Shown: positions 24,210 through 33,715, counted from the first letter of the stretch. The stretch: DNA of 64,000 bases from JANMDS01 sp031430575 (GCA_031430575.1 JANPBT010000037.1:124001-188000), one strand, 5' to 3'. Notes: a model not told the origin generated them from the sequence alone. Program-made: numbers and translations.

Positions 24210-25265
24210 ATGATTTTTGTAACGGGTGGCGCAGGTTTTATCGGCTCGGCGTTTATTTTGGATTGGCTCGCGCGGTCACAAGAAGGCGTAGTCAATCTTG
24301 ATAGTCTGACTTATGCGGCCAATCTGATGAGCCTTTCGGGCGTCGAGAGCGATGCCCGCTACATGTTCTCAAACACGGATATTGCTGACGAATCTGCGCT
24401 GACGGCTCTATTTGCAAAGCACCAGCCGCGCGCGGTCGTGCATTTCGCCGCCGAAAGCCACGTTGATCGCTCTATCCACGGGCCAGAAGCGTTTATTCAG
24501 ACCAATGTTGTCGGCACGCTGCGATTGTTGCAAGCGACCCGGCACTACTGGGATGCGCTACCTGCGGCGCAGAAATTAGCGTTTCGCTTTTGTCACGTTT
24601 CGACCGACGAGGTCTACGGCACGCTGGGTAAAGACGATCCAAAATTTAGCGAATCGAGTCAATACGCACCGAATTCACCTTATAGCGCGAGCAAAGCTGC
24701 GAGTGATCATTTAGTGCGCGCCTACCACCACACTTACGGCTTACCGACCCTTACTACCAACTGCTCTAACAATTACGGCCCCCGGCAGTTTCCAGAAAAA
24801 CTCATTCCACTGATGATCCATAACGCGGTCAATCATAAGCCGCTGCCCATTTATGGTGACGGTCAGCAGATTCGTGATTGGCTTTATGTGAGCGATCATT
24901 GCAGCGCGATCCGCACGGTGCTCGACGGTGGCGTGCCGGGTGAGACTTACTTGGTCGGTGGCGATGCTGAGCGGGCTAATCTTAAAATCGTGCACACGAT
25001 TTGTGATCTGCTCACCGAGATGAAGCCCGGTTATGACTATCGCAGCTTAATGACCTACGTGAAAGATCGCCCGGGGCACGACCGCCGCTATGCAATTGAT
25101 TTCTCTAGGCTAAATCGGGAGTTGGGCTGGAGCCCGAGCGAAACACTCGCCACGGGATTGCGCAAAACAGTGAAATGGTACTTAGATAACGATGCGTGGG
25201 TCCACGCAGTGACCAGCGGCGAGTATAAAAACTGGCTCTCCAAAAACTACGAGGCGCGCGCATGA
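24210..25265 (+). CDS. rfbB: dTDP-glucose 4,6-dehydratase
   Basis: This short-chain dehydrogenase makes dTDP-4-keto-6-deoxyglucose, the second step to dTDP-rhamnose. GGAGFIGSAF binds NAD; STDEVYGTL and YSASKAASD carry the catalytic Asp/Glu and Tyr-x3-Lys. Length 351 aa. A repeat copy (24559-24572) is read as L-P-A-A-Q-K in a loop before the FRFCHVSTDEVYG strand. It overlaps rfbA by 4 bases. Confidence 0.95.
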   Translation: MIFVTGGAGFIGSAFILDWLARSQEGVVNLDSLTYAANLMSLSGVESDARYMFSNTDIADESALTALFAKHQPRAVVHFAAESHVDRSIHGPEAFIQTNVVGTLRLLQATRHYWDALPAAQKLAFRFCHVSTDEVYGTLGKDDPKFSESSQYAPNSPYSASKAASDHLVRAYHHTYGLPTLTTNCSNNYGPRQFPEKLIPLMIHNAVNHKPLPIYGDGQQIRDWLYVSDHCSAIRTVLDGGVPGETYLVGGDAERANLKIVHTICDLLTEMKPGYDYRSLMTYVKDRPGHDRRYAIDFSRLNRELGWSPSETLATGLRKTVKWYLDNDAWVHAVTSGEYKNWLSKNYEARA

Positions 25266-26155
25266 CGTTGCAATCAAAACGTAAGGGCATCATCTTAGCG
25301 GGCGGCTCGGGCACACGCCTGCATCCCGTGACGCAAGTGGTCTCAAAGCAATTGCTCCCGGTTTACGACAAGCCGATGATTTACTACCCGCTCTCGGCAT
25401 TAATGCTTGCAGGAATCCGCGATATTTTGGTGATCTCCACACCAAGTGATACGCCGCGATTTGTCGATCTACTCGGTGATGGCGAGCGGTGGGGATTAAA
25501 CATTCAATATGCCGTTCAGCCGTCGCCAGATGGGCTGGCGCAGGCCTTCATTATTGGGCGTGATTTCGTAGGCGACAGCCCATCCGCGTTGGTGCTGGGC
25601 GACAATATTTTTTACGGACACGATTTTCACTCGATCGTGCAAAAAGCCGATCAACAAATTTCTGGCGCTTCGGTATTTGCGTATCACGTTACCGACCCCG
25701 AGCGCTATGGCGTTGTGGCGTTCGATGAAAGGCGGCGTGCAATATCAATTGAGGAAAAACCAAAGCAGCCGAAAAGTAATTACGCGGTTACTGGGCTTTA
25801 TTTCTACGACAATCAGGTGTGCGATATTGCGGCAAGCGTGAAACCTAGCGGGCGCGGGGAGCTTGAGATTACCTCGGTTAATGAAGAATACCTGCGGCGC
25901 AATCAATTAAATGTCGAGATCATGGGGCGCGGCTATGCGTGGCTCGATACCGGCACGCATGACTCCTTGCTGGAAGCCAGCCAATTTATCGCTACATTGG
26001 AGAAGCGGCAGGGCTTAAAAGTCGCGTGCCCAGAGGAAATTGCGTTTCGCGCGGGTTGGATTGATAGCGGGCAGTTGCAAGCCCTCGCCGAGCCGCTAAA
26101 GAAGAATGGCTACGGCCAATATTTGCTTTCATTGCTTACACAAAAGGTATTTTGA
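25262..26155 (+). CDS. rfbA: glucose-1-phosphate thymidylyltransferase
   Basis: RfbA makes dTDP-glucose. GIILAGGSGTRLHPVT is the nucleotide-binding loop, KQLLPVYDKPMIYYPL and LGDNIFYGH are family hallmarks. A one-mismatch repeat-like stretch (25889-25902) reads E-Y-L-R-R-N in the conserved NEEYL region; this may be coincidence rather than a true copy. Length 297 aa. Confidence 0.95.
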   Translation: MTLQSKRKGIILAGGSGTRLHPVTQVVSKQLLPVYDKPMIYYPLSALMLAGIRDILVISTPSDTPRFVDLLGDGERWGLNIQYAVQPSPDGLAQAFIIGRDFVGDSPSALVLGDNIFYGHDFHSIVQKADQQISGASVFAYHVTDPERYGVVAFDERRRAISIEEKPKQPKSNYAVTGLYFYDNQVCDIAASVKPSGRGELEITSVNEEYLRRNQLNVEIMGRGYAWLDTGTHDSLLEASQFIATLEKRQGLKVACPEEIAFRAGWIDSGQLQALAEPLKKNGYGQYLLSLLTQKVF

Positions 26156-26709
26156 TGAACGTGATCGATACGCAAATTCCTGACATTAAAGAAATTGTTC
26201 CTCAGGTATTTCGTGATGAGCGCGGCTATTTCTTTGAGAGTTTCAATGCGCATAAATTTGCGGAGAAAGTTGCCGCTGGTTTTACATTCGTTCAAGATAA
26301 TCACAGTCAAAGCAAGCATGCTGTGGTGCGTGGTTTGCATTATCAAATTCAAAATGCCCAAGGCAAATTGGTGCGCGTTGTGGAAGGCGAAGTGTTTGAT
26401 GCGGTCGTGGACATGCGGAAAAGCTCGCGGACGTTTGGTAAGGCCGCTTGGGTGACGCTCAGCGCAACGAGAAACAATTTGCTGTGGGTGCCACCGGGTT
26501 TCGCCCATGGTTTTATGGTGATTTCTCCTGCAGCGCAGTTCCTGTATAAAACAACCGATTATTGGTCGCCGCAATATGAGCGCACTCTGCTCTGGAACGA
26601 TCCCGCGCTCAATATTCCGTGGCCTATCTCTACGCTTGGAAGCGCACCGATCGTGAACGCAAAAGATCAGGCTGGTGCAGCGTTTTGCGATGCAGAGACG
26701 TACGCATGA
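26155..26709 (+). CDS. rfbC: dTDP-4-dehydrorhamnose 3,5-epimerase
   Basis: A cupin-fold epimerase of 184 aa. Signatures: DERGYFFESF, FVQDNHSQSKHAVVRGLHYQ (catalytic His) and PPGFAHGFMV. ATG 26155 shares its A with the rfbA stop; TTG 26152 would add one residue. Sugar order here is rfbB-A-C-D. Confidence 0.94.
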   Translation: MNVIDTQIPDIKEIVPQVFRDERGYFFESFNAHKFAEKVAAGFTFVQDNHSQSKHAVVRGLHYQIQNAQGKLVRVVEGEVFDAVVDMRKSSRTFGKAAWVTLSATRNNLLWVPPGFAHGFMVISPAAQFLYKTTDYWSPQYERTLLWNDPALNIPWPISTLGSAPIVNAKDQAGAAFCDAETYA

Positions 26710-27569
26710 GAATCGCGCTCACGGGCGTTAGTGGGCAAGTGGGGGCGCACCTGCGCGCAGCGTTGAGTGGGCACGAGGTCATCGCACTTAATCGCGCGCA
26801 ATTTGATCTCACAAAACCTGAAACACTGGCGGCAAAACTGCTTGAAATTGCGCCGCAGGTATGCATCAATCCTGCCGCCTATACCGCCGTGGATAGCGCT
26901 GAGACCGCGCCCGACGTGGCGTACGCAGTGAATCGCGATGCCGTGGCGGAGATCGCGAAAGCCTGTCGGTCTCTCGGCGCGCCGCTCGTTCATTTTTCAA
27001 CGGATTATGTGTTCGACGGTAGTGCTTCTCGGCCATGGCTTGAGACCGATACGCCCGCGCCCATTTCGGTCTACGGGGCGAGCAAATTAGCGGGCGAAGC
27101 AGCGATTGCGGCCAGTGGCTGCGATGCAATTATTTTGCGCACGAGTTGGGTTTACGCGCGTACGGGAAAGAATTTTTTACTGACGATGCAGCGCCTTGCC
27201 GCAGAAAAGGAATTTTTGCGAGTCGTCGCCGATCAGCATGGCACACCTAATGCGGCGGGTATCCTCGCACACGCCGTTGTCCATGCGATCAATTTTGGGG
27301 TTGAGGGCTTGCGCGAACGCCTTAGCACGTATCATCTCACGGCCCATGGCGAAACGACTTGGCATGGATTCGCTTCCGCGATCGTGGCGGCTGGGCCGCG
27401 CCAGATTCCGGTGCATGCGATTTCTAGCGCTGAGTTTCCAACCCCGGCTAAACGACCGACCTATAGCGTCATGAACGGTGAGAAATTTGAGCGCGCGTTT
27501 GGATTCGAAATGCCGCATTGGGAAGAAGGTTTACGCCGCTGTTTGAATGAATCTGCGCCGCAGGTATGA
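26706..27569 (+). CDS. rfbD: dTDP-4-dehydrorhamnose reductase
   Basis: RfbD reduces the last intermediate to dTDP-rhamnose. TGVSGQVGAHL is the NAD(P) loop, FSTDYVFDG and YGASKLAGE the catalytic region. ATG 26706 overlaps the rfbC stop as ATGA. It has a one-mismatch repeat (26848-26861, I-A-P-Q-V) and an exact one at its very end (27553-27566): the protein ends S-A-P-Q-V and the repeat's final A begins the ATG of the next gene. Confidence 0.94.
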   Translation: MRIALTGVSGQVGAHLRAALSGHEVIALNRAQFDLTKPETLAAKLLEIAPQVCINPAAYTAVDSAETAPDVAYAVNRDAVAEIAKACRSLGAPLVHFSTDYVFDGSASRPWLETDTPAPISVYGASKLAGEAAIAASGCDAIILRTSWVYARTGKNFLLTMQRLAAEKEFLRVVADQHGTPNAAGILAHAVVHAINFGVEGLRERLSTYHLTAHGETTWHGFASAIVAAGPRQIPVHAISSAEFPTPAKRPTYSVMNGEKFERAFGFEMPHWEEGLRRCLNESAPQV

Positions 27570-28348
27570 GGGCACTGCGCTCGCATCGACTGCTGGCTGC
27601 AAATTTTCTTAAGCGCGAGCTTGAAAGCCGCTACGTGGGTACAGGCATAGGCGCTTACCTCGCACTTATCAATCCCTTGTTGCAGCTTGCTGTTTACACC
27701 ATCGTATTTTCGCTCGTCTTCAAAACCCAATTTGCAGAATTAAACGGTAAATCATTTACCCTTTTTTTAGCGGTCGGTTTGTGGCCGTGGTTGATGTTTC
27801 GAGAAGGCGTGGGGCGGGCGACGCAAGCCATCGTGAGCAACGCTGCGTTAGTGGGCAAGATTGCGTTTCCGCGTGAGCTTTTGGTTTACGCAACGGTCAC
27901 GGCGTCGTTTCTGATTCATCTTGCAGGCTTTGCAGTTGCACTCACCGCGCTCGCTTTTTTTGGCGATACGATTACGCTGGCGGGGTTGCCAAGTTGGCTG
28001 CTGTTGCTCTTTGGCTGGTACGTGCTCGCGCTCGCGTTGGGCTTGGTCTTTTCGGCTGTGCAAGTGTATTGGCGTGAGCTGGAGCATTTGCTTGATTCGC
28101 TGTGGATGCTGGTGTTTTATGCGACGCCGATTTTATTTTCACTCGCCACGCTGCCCGAATCACTACGGACGTGGCTCGCGTTTAATCCTTTGAGTTATCC
28201 CGTGAGCCGCATGCGGGAAGTGCTCTTTGATGGCAAAGTGTTGTGGGCTGCAGGCGATCTCGTTTTTGTGCTGACCGCGGTTGTGCTGTGGTGGATCGCG
28301 CGCCGCATTTTTCTAAGGCTTGAGGAGCGCTTTGATGACGCGCTCTAG
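27566..28348 (+). CDS. ABC-2 type polysaccharide export permease (Wzm-like)
   Basis: A 260-aa six-helix permease of the O-antigen/teichoate exporter type: FLKRELESRYVGTGIGAYLA at the start, LWPWLMFREGVGRAT, and the late FNPLSYPVSRMREVLF typical of Wzm. It would move a lipid-linked polysaccharide across the inner membrane with the adjacent ATPase. Its start codon lies at the end of a dispersed-repeat copy and overlaps rfbD. Confidence 0.9.
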   Translation: MRALRSHRLLAANFLKRELESRYVGTGIGAYLALINPLLQLAVYTIVFSLVFKTQFAELNGKSFTLFLAVGLWPWLMFREGVGRATQAIVSNAALVGKIAFPRELLVYATVTASFLIHLAGFAVALTALAFFGDTITLAGLPSWLLLLFGWYVLALALGLVFSAVQVYWRELEHLLDSLWMLVFYATPILFSLATLPESLRTWLAFNPLSYPVSRMREVLFDGKVLWAAGDLVFVLTAVVLWWIARRIFLRLEERFDDAL

Positions 28349-29525
28349 CCCGCTTATCATTGCTGAAAATTTGAGTAAGCACTACGCTTCGATTCAATCG
28401 GGGAGCGGCGGCCTGCGCGCCCTTGCCTCGGCGTGGCGAAGGGTGCCGCCGCGCGATGCGTTTAGTGCGTTAGAGAATGTTTCGTTTACCGTACGCCCCG
28501 GCGAGTCGCTCGCGATTGTCGGCGAAAACGGCGCGGGCAAATCGACGCTACTGAAATTGATTGCCGGCGTGGTCAAGCCATCGAGCGGGCGGGTGCAGGT
28601 TGCAGGGTCGATGAGCGCATTGCTCGAATTGGGCAGCGGTTTTCACCCAGAATATACCGGCGCGCAAAACATTGCGCTTTCCGCCGCTTTGCTCGGCATA
28701 CCTGCGGCGCAACTTGCGGCCAAGCGAGAGCAAATTATGGATTTCGCTGATATTGGTGATGCGATCAATAAGCCAATTAAGACGTACTCTTCGGGCATGG
28801 TCGTTCGCTTAGGCTTTGCGATCGCGACCGCGGTGAATCCCGATTTACTCATTACCGACGAAGTTATGGCCGTGGGCGATGAAGCCTTCCAGAAAAAGTG
28901 CATTCGCTGGGTCGAGGGCTATTTGAGTGGCGGCGGCACTCTGCTTTTGGTCTCACACAGCATGTATCACGTGCAAAAACTCTGCGCACGAGCGATGTGG
29001 CTTGAGCGTGGACGGGTACGCATGGCGGGCGATGCGATGGCTATCTCGCAAGCCTATCTTGCCTATTCGCAAGAGAAAGACGCTCAAGATGCGCGCGCCC
29101 ATCCCGTTGCGGAACCAATCGCAGGCGATCACGGTCTCTATCATGTGCAGCGCTTGCAGCTGAATGGCCGCGAGAGCGAAGCGCGCCTAAGCATGGGCGA
29201 CGACTTGTCCGTTGTTGGCGACGTCTTTTCACCAGATGGTCGCGCTCCCCACGTTGCGATTGGGTTGGTGCGCGCCGACGGTGTGCCGGTGTATGGGACG
29301 GGAAGCGAAATCGGTGGCGCGCCTTTGCGACAAACTGCGCCGCAGGTATTTCAATTTTGTTTGCGCTATGATGCCGTATCGCTGCTACCGGGGCAATATG
29401 CAATCCGAGCGCATGCGATGGACCCAGAGGGAATGCGATTGTTCGACACAAAAGAAGCGCACTTTAGTATTGACGGCGCGACCCGCGAAATGGGCGTCGT
29501 CCGACTTTCCCATCGTTGGGAGTAG
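28335..29525 (+). CDS. ABC polysaccharide exporter ATPase with C-terminal sugar-binding domain (Wzt-like)
   Basis: The N-terminal ATPase has GENGAGKSTLLK (Walker A), YSSGMVVRLGFA (signature) and LLITDEVMAVGD (Walker B). Residues about 255-396 form a Wzt-type C-terminal domain that in known exporters recognises the capped chain end. ATG 28335 is preceded by GAGGAG and overlaps the permease gene by 14 bases. Two repeats occur: 28699-28712 (I-P-A-A-Q, one mismatch) and 29335-29348 (T-A-P-Q-V) in the sugar-binding domain. With rfbBACD it suggests rhamnose-containing O-antigen export. Confidence 0.9.
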   Translation: MTRSSPLIIAENLSKHYASIQSGSGGLRALASAWRRVPPRDAFSALENVSFTVRPGESLAIVGENGAGKSTLLKLIAGVVKPSSGRVQVAGSMSALLELGSGFHPEYTGAQNIALSAALLGIPAAQLAAKREQIMDFADIGDAINKPIKTYSSGMVVRLGFAIATAVNPDLLITDEVMAVGDEAFQKKCIRWVEGYLSGGGTLLLVSHSMYHVQKLCARAMWLERGRVRMAGDAMAISQAYLAYSQEKDAQDARAHPVAEPIAGDHGLYHVQRLQLNGRESEARLSMGDDLSVVGDVFSPDGRAPHVAIGLVRADGVPVYGTGSEIGGAPLRQTAPQVFQFCLRYDAVSLLPGQYAIRAHAMDPEGMRLFDTKEAHFSIDGATREMGVVRLSHRWE

Positions 29526-29596
29526 TGCCGTCGGTCGTAGGCGAAAGCGCTGCGTTGTGCGTTTTACTGAGAATTGATCTTGATTTGGAGTTTGAA

Positions 29597-31534
29597 ATGA
29601 ATATGCATTTTTTAAAATGGCCTGCGCTTGTCGGCTTCGCCGCCGTTAGCGCTATTGCATTCGCGCAGGATGCCCCCCGATCAATGCCGCCAATGGCCGT
29701 AAAGCCTAGCTTAGATGCGGCGAAAGCGGCCGAAGTCTTGGCAATGTGGTTGCCGCAAACCATGGCGGCTTCAATGCAGATCAGTGCTCGCGTGAGCGCG
29801 TTGCCAAAATCAAGCAAAGCGGTGAATAGCGATCACAGCAAACGTCTCGTGATTGGAAGCTCGCGCGAGCTTGCACCCGCACAGCAGCGGATCGCCCTCG
29901 ATCAGTTGGCGTGGCATACGCTTGCCGATGGCAGTAAAGCCGCGCGCGCGCGGATCGATATCGAAGCGGCCACCAGCGTCCGCCTGGGCTATCGGCTTGA
30001 AGGTGCGGTGAGCGAAAGCGGGTTGCGTTTTATGGGCACCGACGCCTCGCAAGTGGAGGCGGGAGCGGCTTCACTTCAAAACGAGCCAACACTCTGGACT
30101 TCGATTCTGGATGGCAACGCACTTTTCATTGATGTTCGACTCGCTTCTGGTGCCTCGCCCGCAGGCAGTGCGATTGTGATTGAGCACGCCGTAGGCTTGG
30201 ATGTCAAAGCTGATTTGAGCAAACGTGAATCAGACATCGGTCGAGCCCCCGCGTGCCACATCGATCTTGCCTGCGTTGCTAATCGCAGCCAAGCGTTGCG
30301 CGATGCTGAAAAATCAGTGGCAAAAATTGTCTTCCAATCTGGATTAAGCACGGTACTCTGCTCCGCTACGCTGATCGCTAATGCCAGCCAGCGGCCGCTG
30401 CTCTATACCGCCAGCCATTGCATCGCTACGCAAGCGGAAGCATCTTCGCTCGTTTCGTATTGGGCATTTCAAGCAGCAGATTGCGGCAGCAGAGTTATTC
30501 CTACGTTTCAGCGTATCACGGGTGGCGCAAATGTGCGGTTCAACGATGCGCGCATCGACGTAACGTTAATGGAAATGGGATTTTCTCCGCCGAATAATGC
30601 AATTTTTGCGGGCTGGACGCAAGCGCTGGGTCGGCGTGCAAGTGCGATCACGGGCTTGCATCACCCGATTGGTGACCTCATGAAATATTCATCGGGCGAA
30701 ACCGTTGGCTACACCAATGTGGAAAATATTACGGCTGAGGGGCGCCTGCCTGGCGATCAAACATCCAGCTACTGGACGGTGCGCTGGTCGCAGGGCTCAA
30801 CCGAAGAAGGCTCAAGCGGCTCTGGTTTGTATACCTTCGATAATTCCTCGATCTGTCCTGGCGGCTGTTACCTCTTTCGCGGCTCACTTTCGCAAGGCAG
30901 TGCCGCGTGCGATAACCCAACCGGCACTGATCGCTACGCCCGCTTTGATCTCGCCTACCCGTACATCGCGAGCGTGATTGATCCTGCTGGTGTCCCGACC
31001 CCGATGAATGGCTCAATTGCCACGGAGTATTACAACGTGACCAACGATCACTACTTCATTACTGCCGATCCGAGCGAGGCCGCTTCGCTCGATGTACCGA
31101 GCACACGCATTACTGGTTGGTTCCGTACGGGTCAACAATTTGGGGTGTATCCTTCTGGCACGCTGGGCACAGCTCCGGTGTGCCGATTCTTTGGTGATCT
31201 TCCGATTGGTGGGCCTAATTCGCACTTCTATACCGCTGATCGCGGCGAGTGCAATGTCGTTGCCAGCCCAAATAGTGGTTGGAAGTTAGAGGGTGGCGAT
31301 GCCTTCCGTGTCGTGCTGCCGATTGGCAACAGTTGCCCATCTGGAACGCGCGCTCTTTACCGCACCTACAACTATCACAACACGCCGACCTATCGCAATA
31401 CCCTGACAGGGCGCAACGGCTATGACTCTAATCACCGCTACTTCACCGATGCGGGCTACTTTGACATCATGCTTGAAAAAGATGCGTGGAATTTGGAGCC
31501 GTCGGGTCGCGTGCCGCTGATGTGCGTGCGTTAA
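29597..31534 (+). CDS. secreted trypsin-like serine protease with C-terminal DUF5648-type domain
   Basis: A 645-aa exported protein. The signal peptide ends FAQDAP; ATG 29597 follows TTGGAG. Residues about 240-480 are a lysyl-endopeptidase-like protease: TASHC (His), the RIDVTLMEM Asp and GSSGSGLY (Ser) make the triad. The last 150 residues have repeated YY/HYF-T and FYTAD elements of the DUF5648 type, often found at the ends of secreted proteins and probably binding a surface. It is the last + gene before a paired-repeat hairpin. Confidence 0.82.
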   Translation: MNMHFLKWPALVGFAAVSAIAFAQDAPRSMPPMAVKPSLDAAKAAEVLAMWLPQTMAASMQISARVSALPKSSKAVNSDHSKRLVIGSSRELAPAQQRIALDQLAWHTLADGSKAARARIDIEAATSVRLGYRLEGAVSESGLRFMGTDASQVEAGAASLQNEPTLWTSILDGNALFIDVRLASGASPAGSAIVIEHAVGLDVKADLSKRESDIGRAPACHIDLACVANRSQALRDAEKSVAKIVFQSGLSTVLCSATLIANASQRPLLYTASHCIATQAEASSLVSYWAFQAADCGSRVIPTFQRITGGANVRFNDARIDVTLMEMGFSPPNNAIFAGWTQALGRRASAITGLHHPIGDLMKYSSGETVGYTNVENITAEGRLPGDQTSSYWTVRWSQGSTEEGSSGSGLYTFDNSSICPGGCYLFRGSLSQGSAACDNPTGTDRYARFDLAYPYIASVIDPAGVPTPMNGSIATEYYNVTNDHYFITADPSEAASLDVPSTRITGWFRTGQQFGVYPSGTLGTAPVCRFFGDLPIGGPNSHFYTADRGECNVVASPNSGWKLEGGDAFRVVLPIGNSCPSGTRALYRTYNYHNTPTYRNTLTGRNGYDSNHRYFTDAGYFDIMLEKDAWNLEPSGRVPLMCVR

Positions 31535-31556
31535 TTTAAGCGCTTTTTGACCTAAA

Positions 31557-31604
31557 TCTGCGCCGCAGGTATTTGTGAAATTTCGCAAATACCTGCGGCG
31601 CAGA
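31557..31604. terminator. paired-repeat hairpin in convergent gap (protease / toxin)
   Basis: Cores at 31558-31571 and 31590-31603 in opposite orientation make a perfect 19-bp stem with a 10-base loop, between two convergent genes. No strong T run follows, but the stem is long enough to stop or protect transcripts from both sides. The rest of the gap (31605-31725) holds nothing I recognise. Confidence 0.6.
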
Positions 31605-31725
31605 GTGCCGATATTGAGCTTCTTTTAAGCACTCTGTTACCAAAAATAATTGCTACCGCTACCGGACTTCGCATAGTGTAATAAATGTGGTCTGTTAGTA
31701 ATCATTACTTGTTGCGATCCAATTT

Positions 31726-32169
31726 CTACACGAAATCCTTAATCAGCACCACTTCGAGGGCAGTGCTTGATCTGATAGCCTCGTCGTTGGTGACGAAAAA
31801 TGAGCATCCTAGTATGATTGATGTTGCGAGATGAAGTGCATCCATCGGCTTGTAATTGCGCTCGGCGCGAATTGATGCGGCAAGCAAAAATATATCCATC
31901 GAGTGTTCAACGCACTGAAAAATATCGCCGCTTAAAAATAGAGTTTTGAGCTGCTCGGCGTATTCCCGATTATTGCTTCGCAGTGGTTTGACCAATATTT
32001 CAGCCAACGCTGCAGCGCCGGTAAATCCTATTAATTGCCGCTCCTCACTGGCGCGCAGCAAAGTGATGCAAGGCGCCGCAAACACCGGCGCGTCTTCCAG
32101 CGCGTAGATAATCGGTGCGGTGTCGAAATACACCCGCTTTCCCCGCAGCTTTTTGAGCGCGGCGGGCAT
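31726..32169 (-). CDS. PIN-domain toxin (VapC-like)
   Basis: A 147-aa PIN ribonuclease: VYFDTAPIIYALE holds the first acidic residue, LAEILVKPL the second, KPMDALHLATSI the third and FFVTNDEAI the fourth, completing the Mg-binding site. ATG 32169 has GGGAG upstream; ATG 32187 would overlap the antitoxin gene. The antitoxin precedes it, the usual VapBC-type order. Likely it cleaves RNA in translation when released. Confidence 0.85.
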   Translation of the reverse strand: MPAALKKLRGKRVYFDTAPIIYALEDAPVFAAPCITLLRASEERQLIGFTGAAALAEILVKPLRSNNREYAEQLKTLFLSGDIFQCVEHSMDIFLLAASIRAERNYKPMDALHLATSIILGCSFFVTNDEAIRSSTALEVVLIKDFV

Positions 32170-32174
32170 GCTCG

Positions 32175-32435
32175 CTAACGCTCCCATGCGTCGCGCTCAG
32201 CGAGGATGTTCGCATCAATCTCTGATCGCGTCTTACCCCACAAACCCTTTGCGCTGCCTACATATTGGGTTATCGTGCGCTTACCCTCACGTGCTCCAAC
32301 AGGCACAAGCGTAATTACACCGTTTACATAATCAACCTCAAGCGTGTCTTCAGGCTGTAGTTTTGCTGCAGTCGCGATTGCAGCGGGAAGGGTAATTTGA
32401 TTTCGTTCTCGAATTCGAATTCGAATTTGGGTCAT
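32175..32435 (-). CDS. AbrB/MazE-type antitoxin
   Basis: An 86-aa protein whose first 50 residues form a swapped-hairpin AbrB/SpoVT fold (IRERNQITLPAAIATAAKLQ, then DTLEVDYVNGVITLVPV). The C-terminal helix would block the PIN toxin. It is encoded just upstream of that toxin and probably represses its own promoter in the 32436-32500 region. Confidence 0.83.
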   Translation of the reverse strand: MTQIRIRIRERNQITLPAAIATAAKLQPEDTLEVDYVNGVITLVPVGAREGKRTITQYVGSAKGLWGKTRSEIDANILAERDAWER

Positions 32436-32612
32436 GAGCGCACATTAAAAAATCTGATATCTGATTGTAGATCGGATTTCTTAAACGTTACTTTACCTTC
32501 GCTATGTTCGCGTGATATTTTGATCGTGTGCGAGAAGAGCCGAAAGGTCGCGCGGGGGCGGCCGGAGTCGCGCAGAAACTTATGGCGAGTAGACCTAGCG
32601 AATTGTCATTGG

Positions 32613-32846
32613 TTTTTAGTGATCGTTGCGGCATCATCTTCGCTCACCGCCGCATGTCCGGCCACCTATAGCGCAATTGCCGCTAACTGCACATGGCAAA
32701 GCCCTTCTACAGCACCGACAGAATTAGTTATCAGTCGTTAAGGCATTGATGTAGCGGGTGTTGCCTACTGCAATGGCTACCATTACAGTGCAGGCAATCG
32801 CACACTCTCGCTATCTGCTCGCTGCTGTAAGATGCCCGGAAAGTAG
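32613..32846 (+). pseudogene. possible remnant of a small secreted protein
   Basis: A + frame reads a signal-peptide-like WFLVIVAASSSLTAACP, then Cys-containing sequence, meets TAA at 32739-32741, and continues in the same frame (I-D-V-A-G-V-A-Y-C-N-G) to TAG at 32844. Cys and Gly/Tyr continue on both sides of the stop. No clear start is present and the family is not recognised. It occupies the gap 32436-32899, which otherwise holds a one-mismatch repeat at 32864-32877 followed by a T run. Confidence 0.3.
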
Positions 32847-32899
32847 GTTTTGAACCTCAAAAATACCTGCGACGCAGATTTTTTTGAAGCGCCGGAGAT

Positions 32900-33715
32900 C
32901 TAAAAGCGGTAAGTGACTTCGATTGGGTCGCCAACGCGCAGCGTGCCCGTCGCGAGTACGATCGCATTCATCCCAAAAATCACGCCGCCCATATCGGGAT
33001 TGTTGCGAAAGCGCGCGAGCGTATTCAGGGGCTCTTCGCCCATGCGTAAGCCGGTGATTTGATCAGTTGTTGTGGTGATGCAGCGCACACAGGGTTTCAC
33101 CAGCTGCAAAATGACCCCGCCGCAGGTGATCGTGTCCAGATGATCTTCATCCCATGCTTCGAGCCCATCGATTACGACATTAGCGCGAAAGCGATCCATG
33201 CCGATTTTTGCGCCGGTGTTGATGCGGGCATTGAGATCATCAAGCGATGCTTGGTTGGTGACCAATACTGGAAATCCATCCGCAAATTGAGTATGGGCAC
33301 CGGAATCTTTAGCGTATGCTTTTGAACACAAACGAGTATGTGTTGGGTCAAACGCTACTAATCGCACGGGCACGCTGATCCTCGATGAAATCCATTGCGC
33401 GGCAGCGTCACCGGCATCGAGCGCTGCGAAATCATCTTTCCACACCCGGATAGAAATGCGAGCATCGGCCGCGGGGAACGCAACGTTGAGCACATCGTTG
33501 TTTGCATCGGCTAAGCAAATGCCGCTCTCGGTTAATTGGGCTGAAAGCGTGGCCATGCGCGGGCACTGCCGCTGCGTGAGGAAAACCCCATCGCGGTCAA
33601 TCACCATCCAGCCCCGATCGCGCGCGATGCCCTCGGTCAACATCTGCGCCGCAGGTAAGCCATGCCCGCGCAGACTCTTCACGGGGAAGCGATTCAGCGT
33701 AACAATACGAATCAT
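32900..33715 (-). CDS. MOSC domain-containing protein
   Basis: A 271-aa protein with the N-terminal beta-barrel of YcbX/mARC-type proteins (IVTLNRFPVKSLRGHGLPAAQM) and a C-terminal MOSC domain with VKPCVRC, where the Cys binds molybdenum cofactor or sulfur. Such proteins reduce N-hydroxylated bases or handle sulfur. The N-terminal K-S-L-R-G-H motif is followed by an exact repeat copy (33644-33657) read as L-P-A-A-Q-M. No ferredoxin domain is attached. Confidence 0.85.
   Translation of the reverse strand: MIRIVTLNRFPVKSLRGHGLPAAQMLTEGIARDRGWMVIDRDGVFLTQRQCPRMATLSAQLTESGICLADANNDVLNVAFPAADARISIRVWKDDFAALDAGDAAAQWISSRISVPVRLVAFDPTHTRLCSKAYAKDSGAHTQFADGFPVLVTNQASLDDLNARINTGAKIGMDRFRANVVIDGLEAWDEDHLDTITCGGVILQLVKPCVRCITTTTDQITGLRMGEEPLNTLARFRNNPDMGGVIFGMNAIVLATGTLRVGDPIEVTYRF

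Noticed and set aside
25889..25902. Repeat copy in rfbA
   Set aside because: Counted only as doubtful: it has one mismatch, uses an otherwise unused reading frame (Y-L-R-R-N) and falls in a conserved rfbA segment.
33113..33128. Repeat-like stretch CCGCCGCAGGTG in the MOSC gene
   Set aside because: Several core bases differ, and it encodes the conserved TCGGVILQLV region of the protein, so it is probably coincidence.
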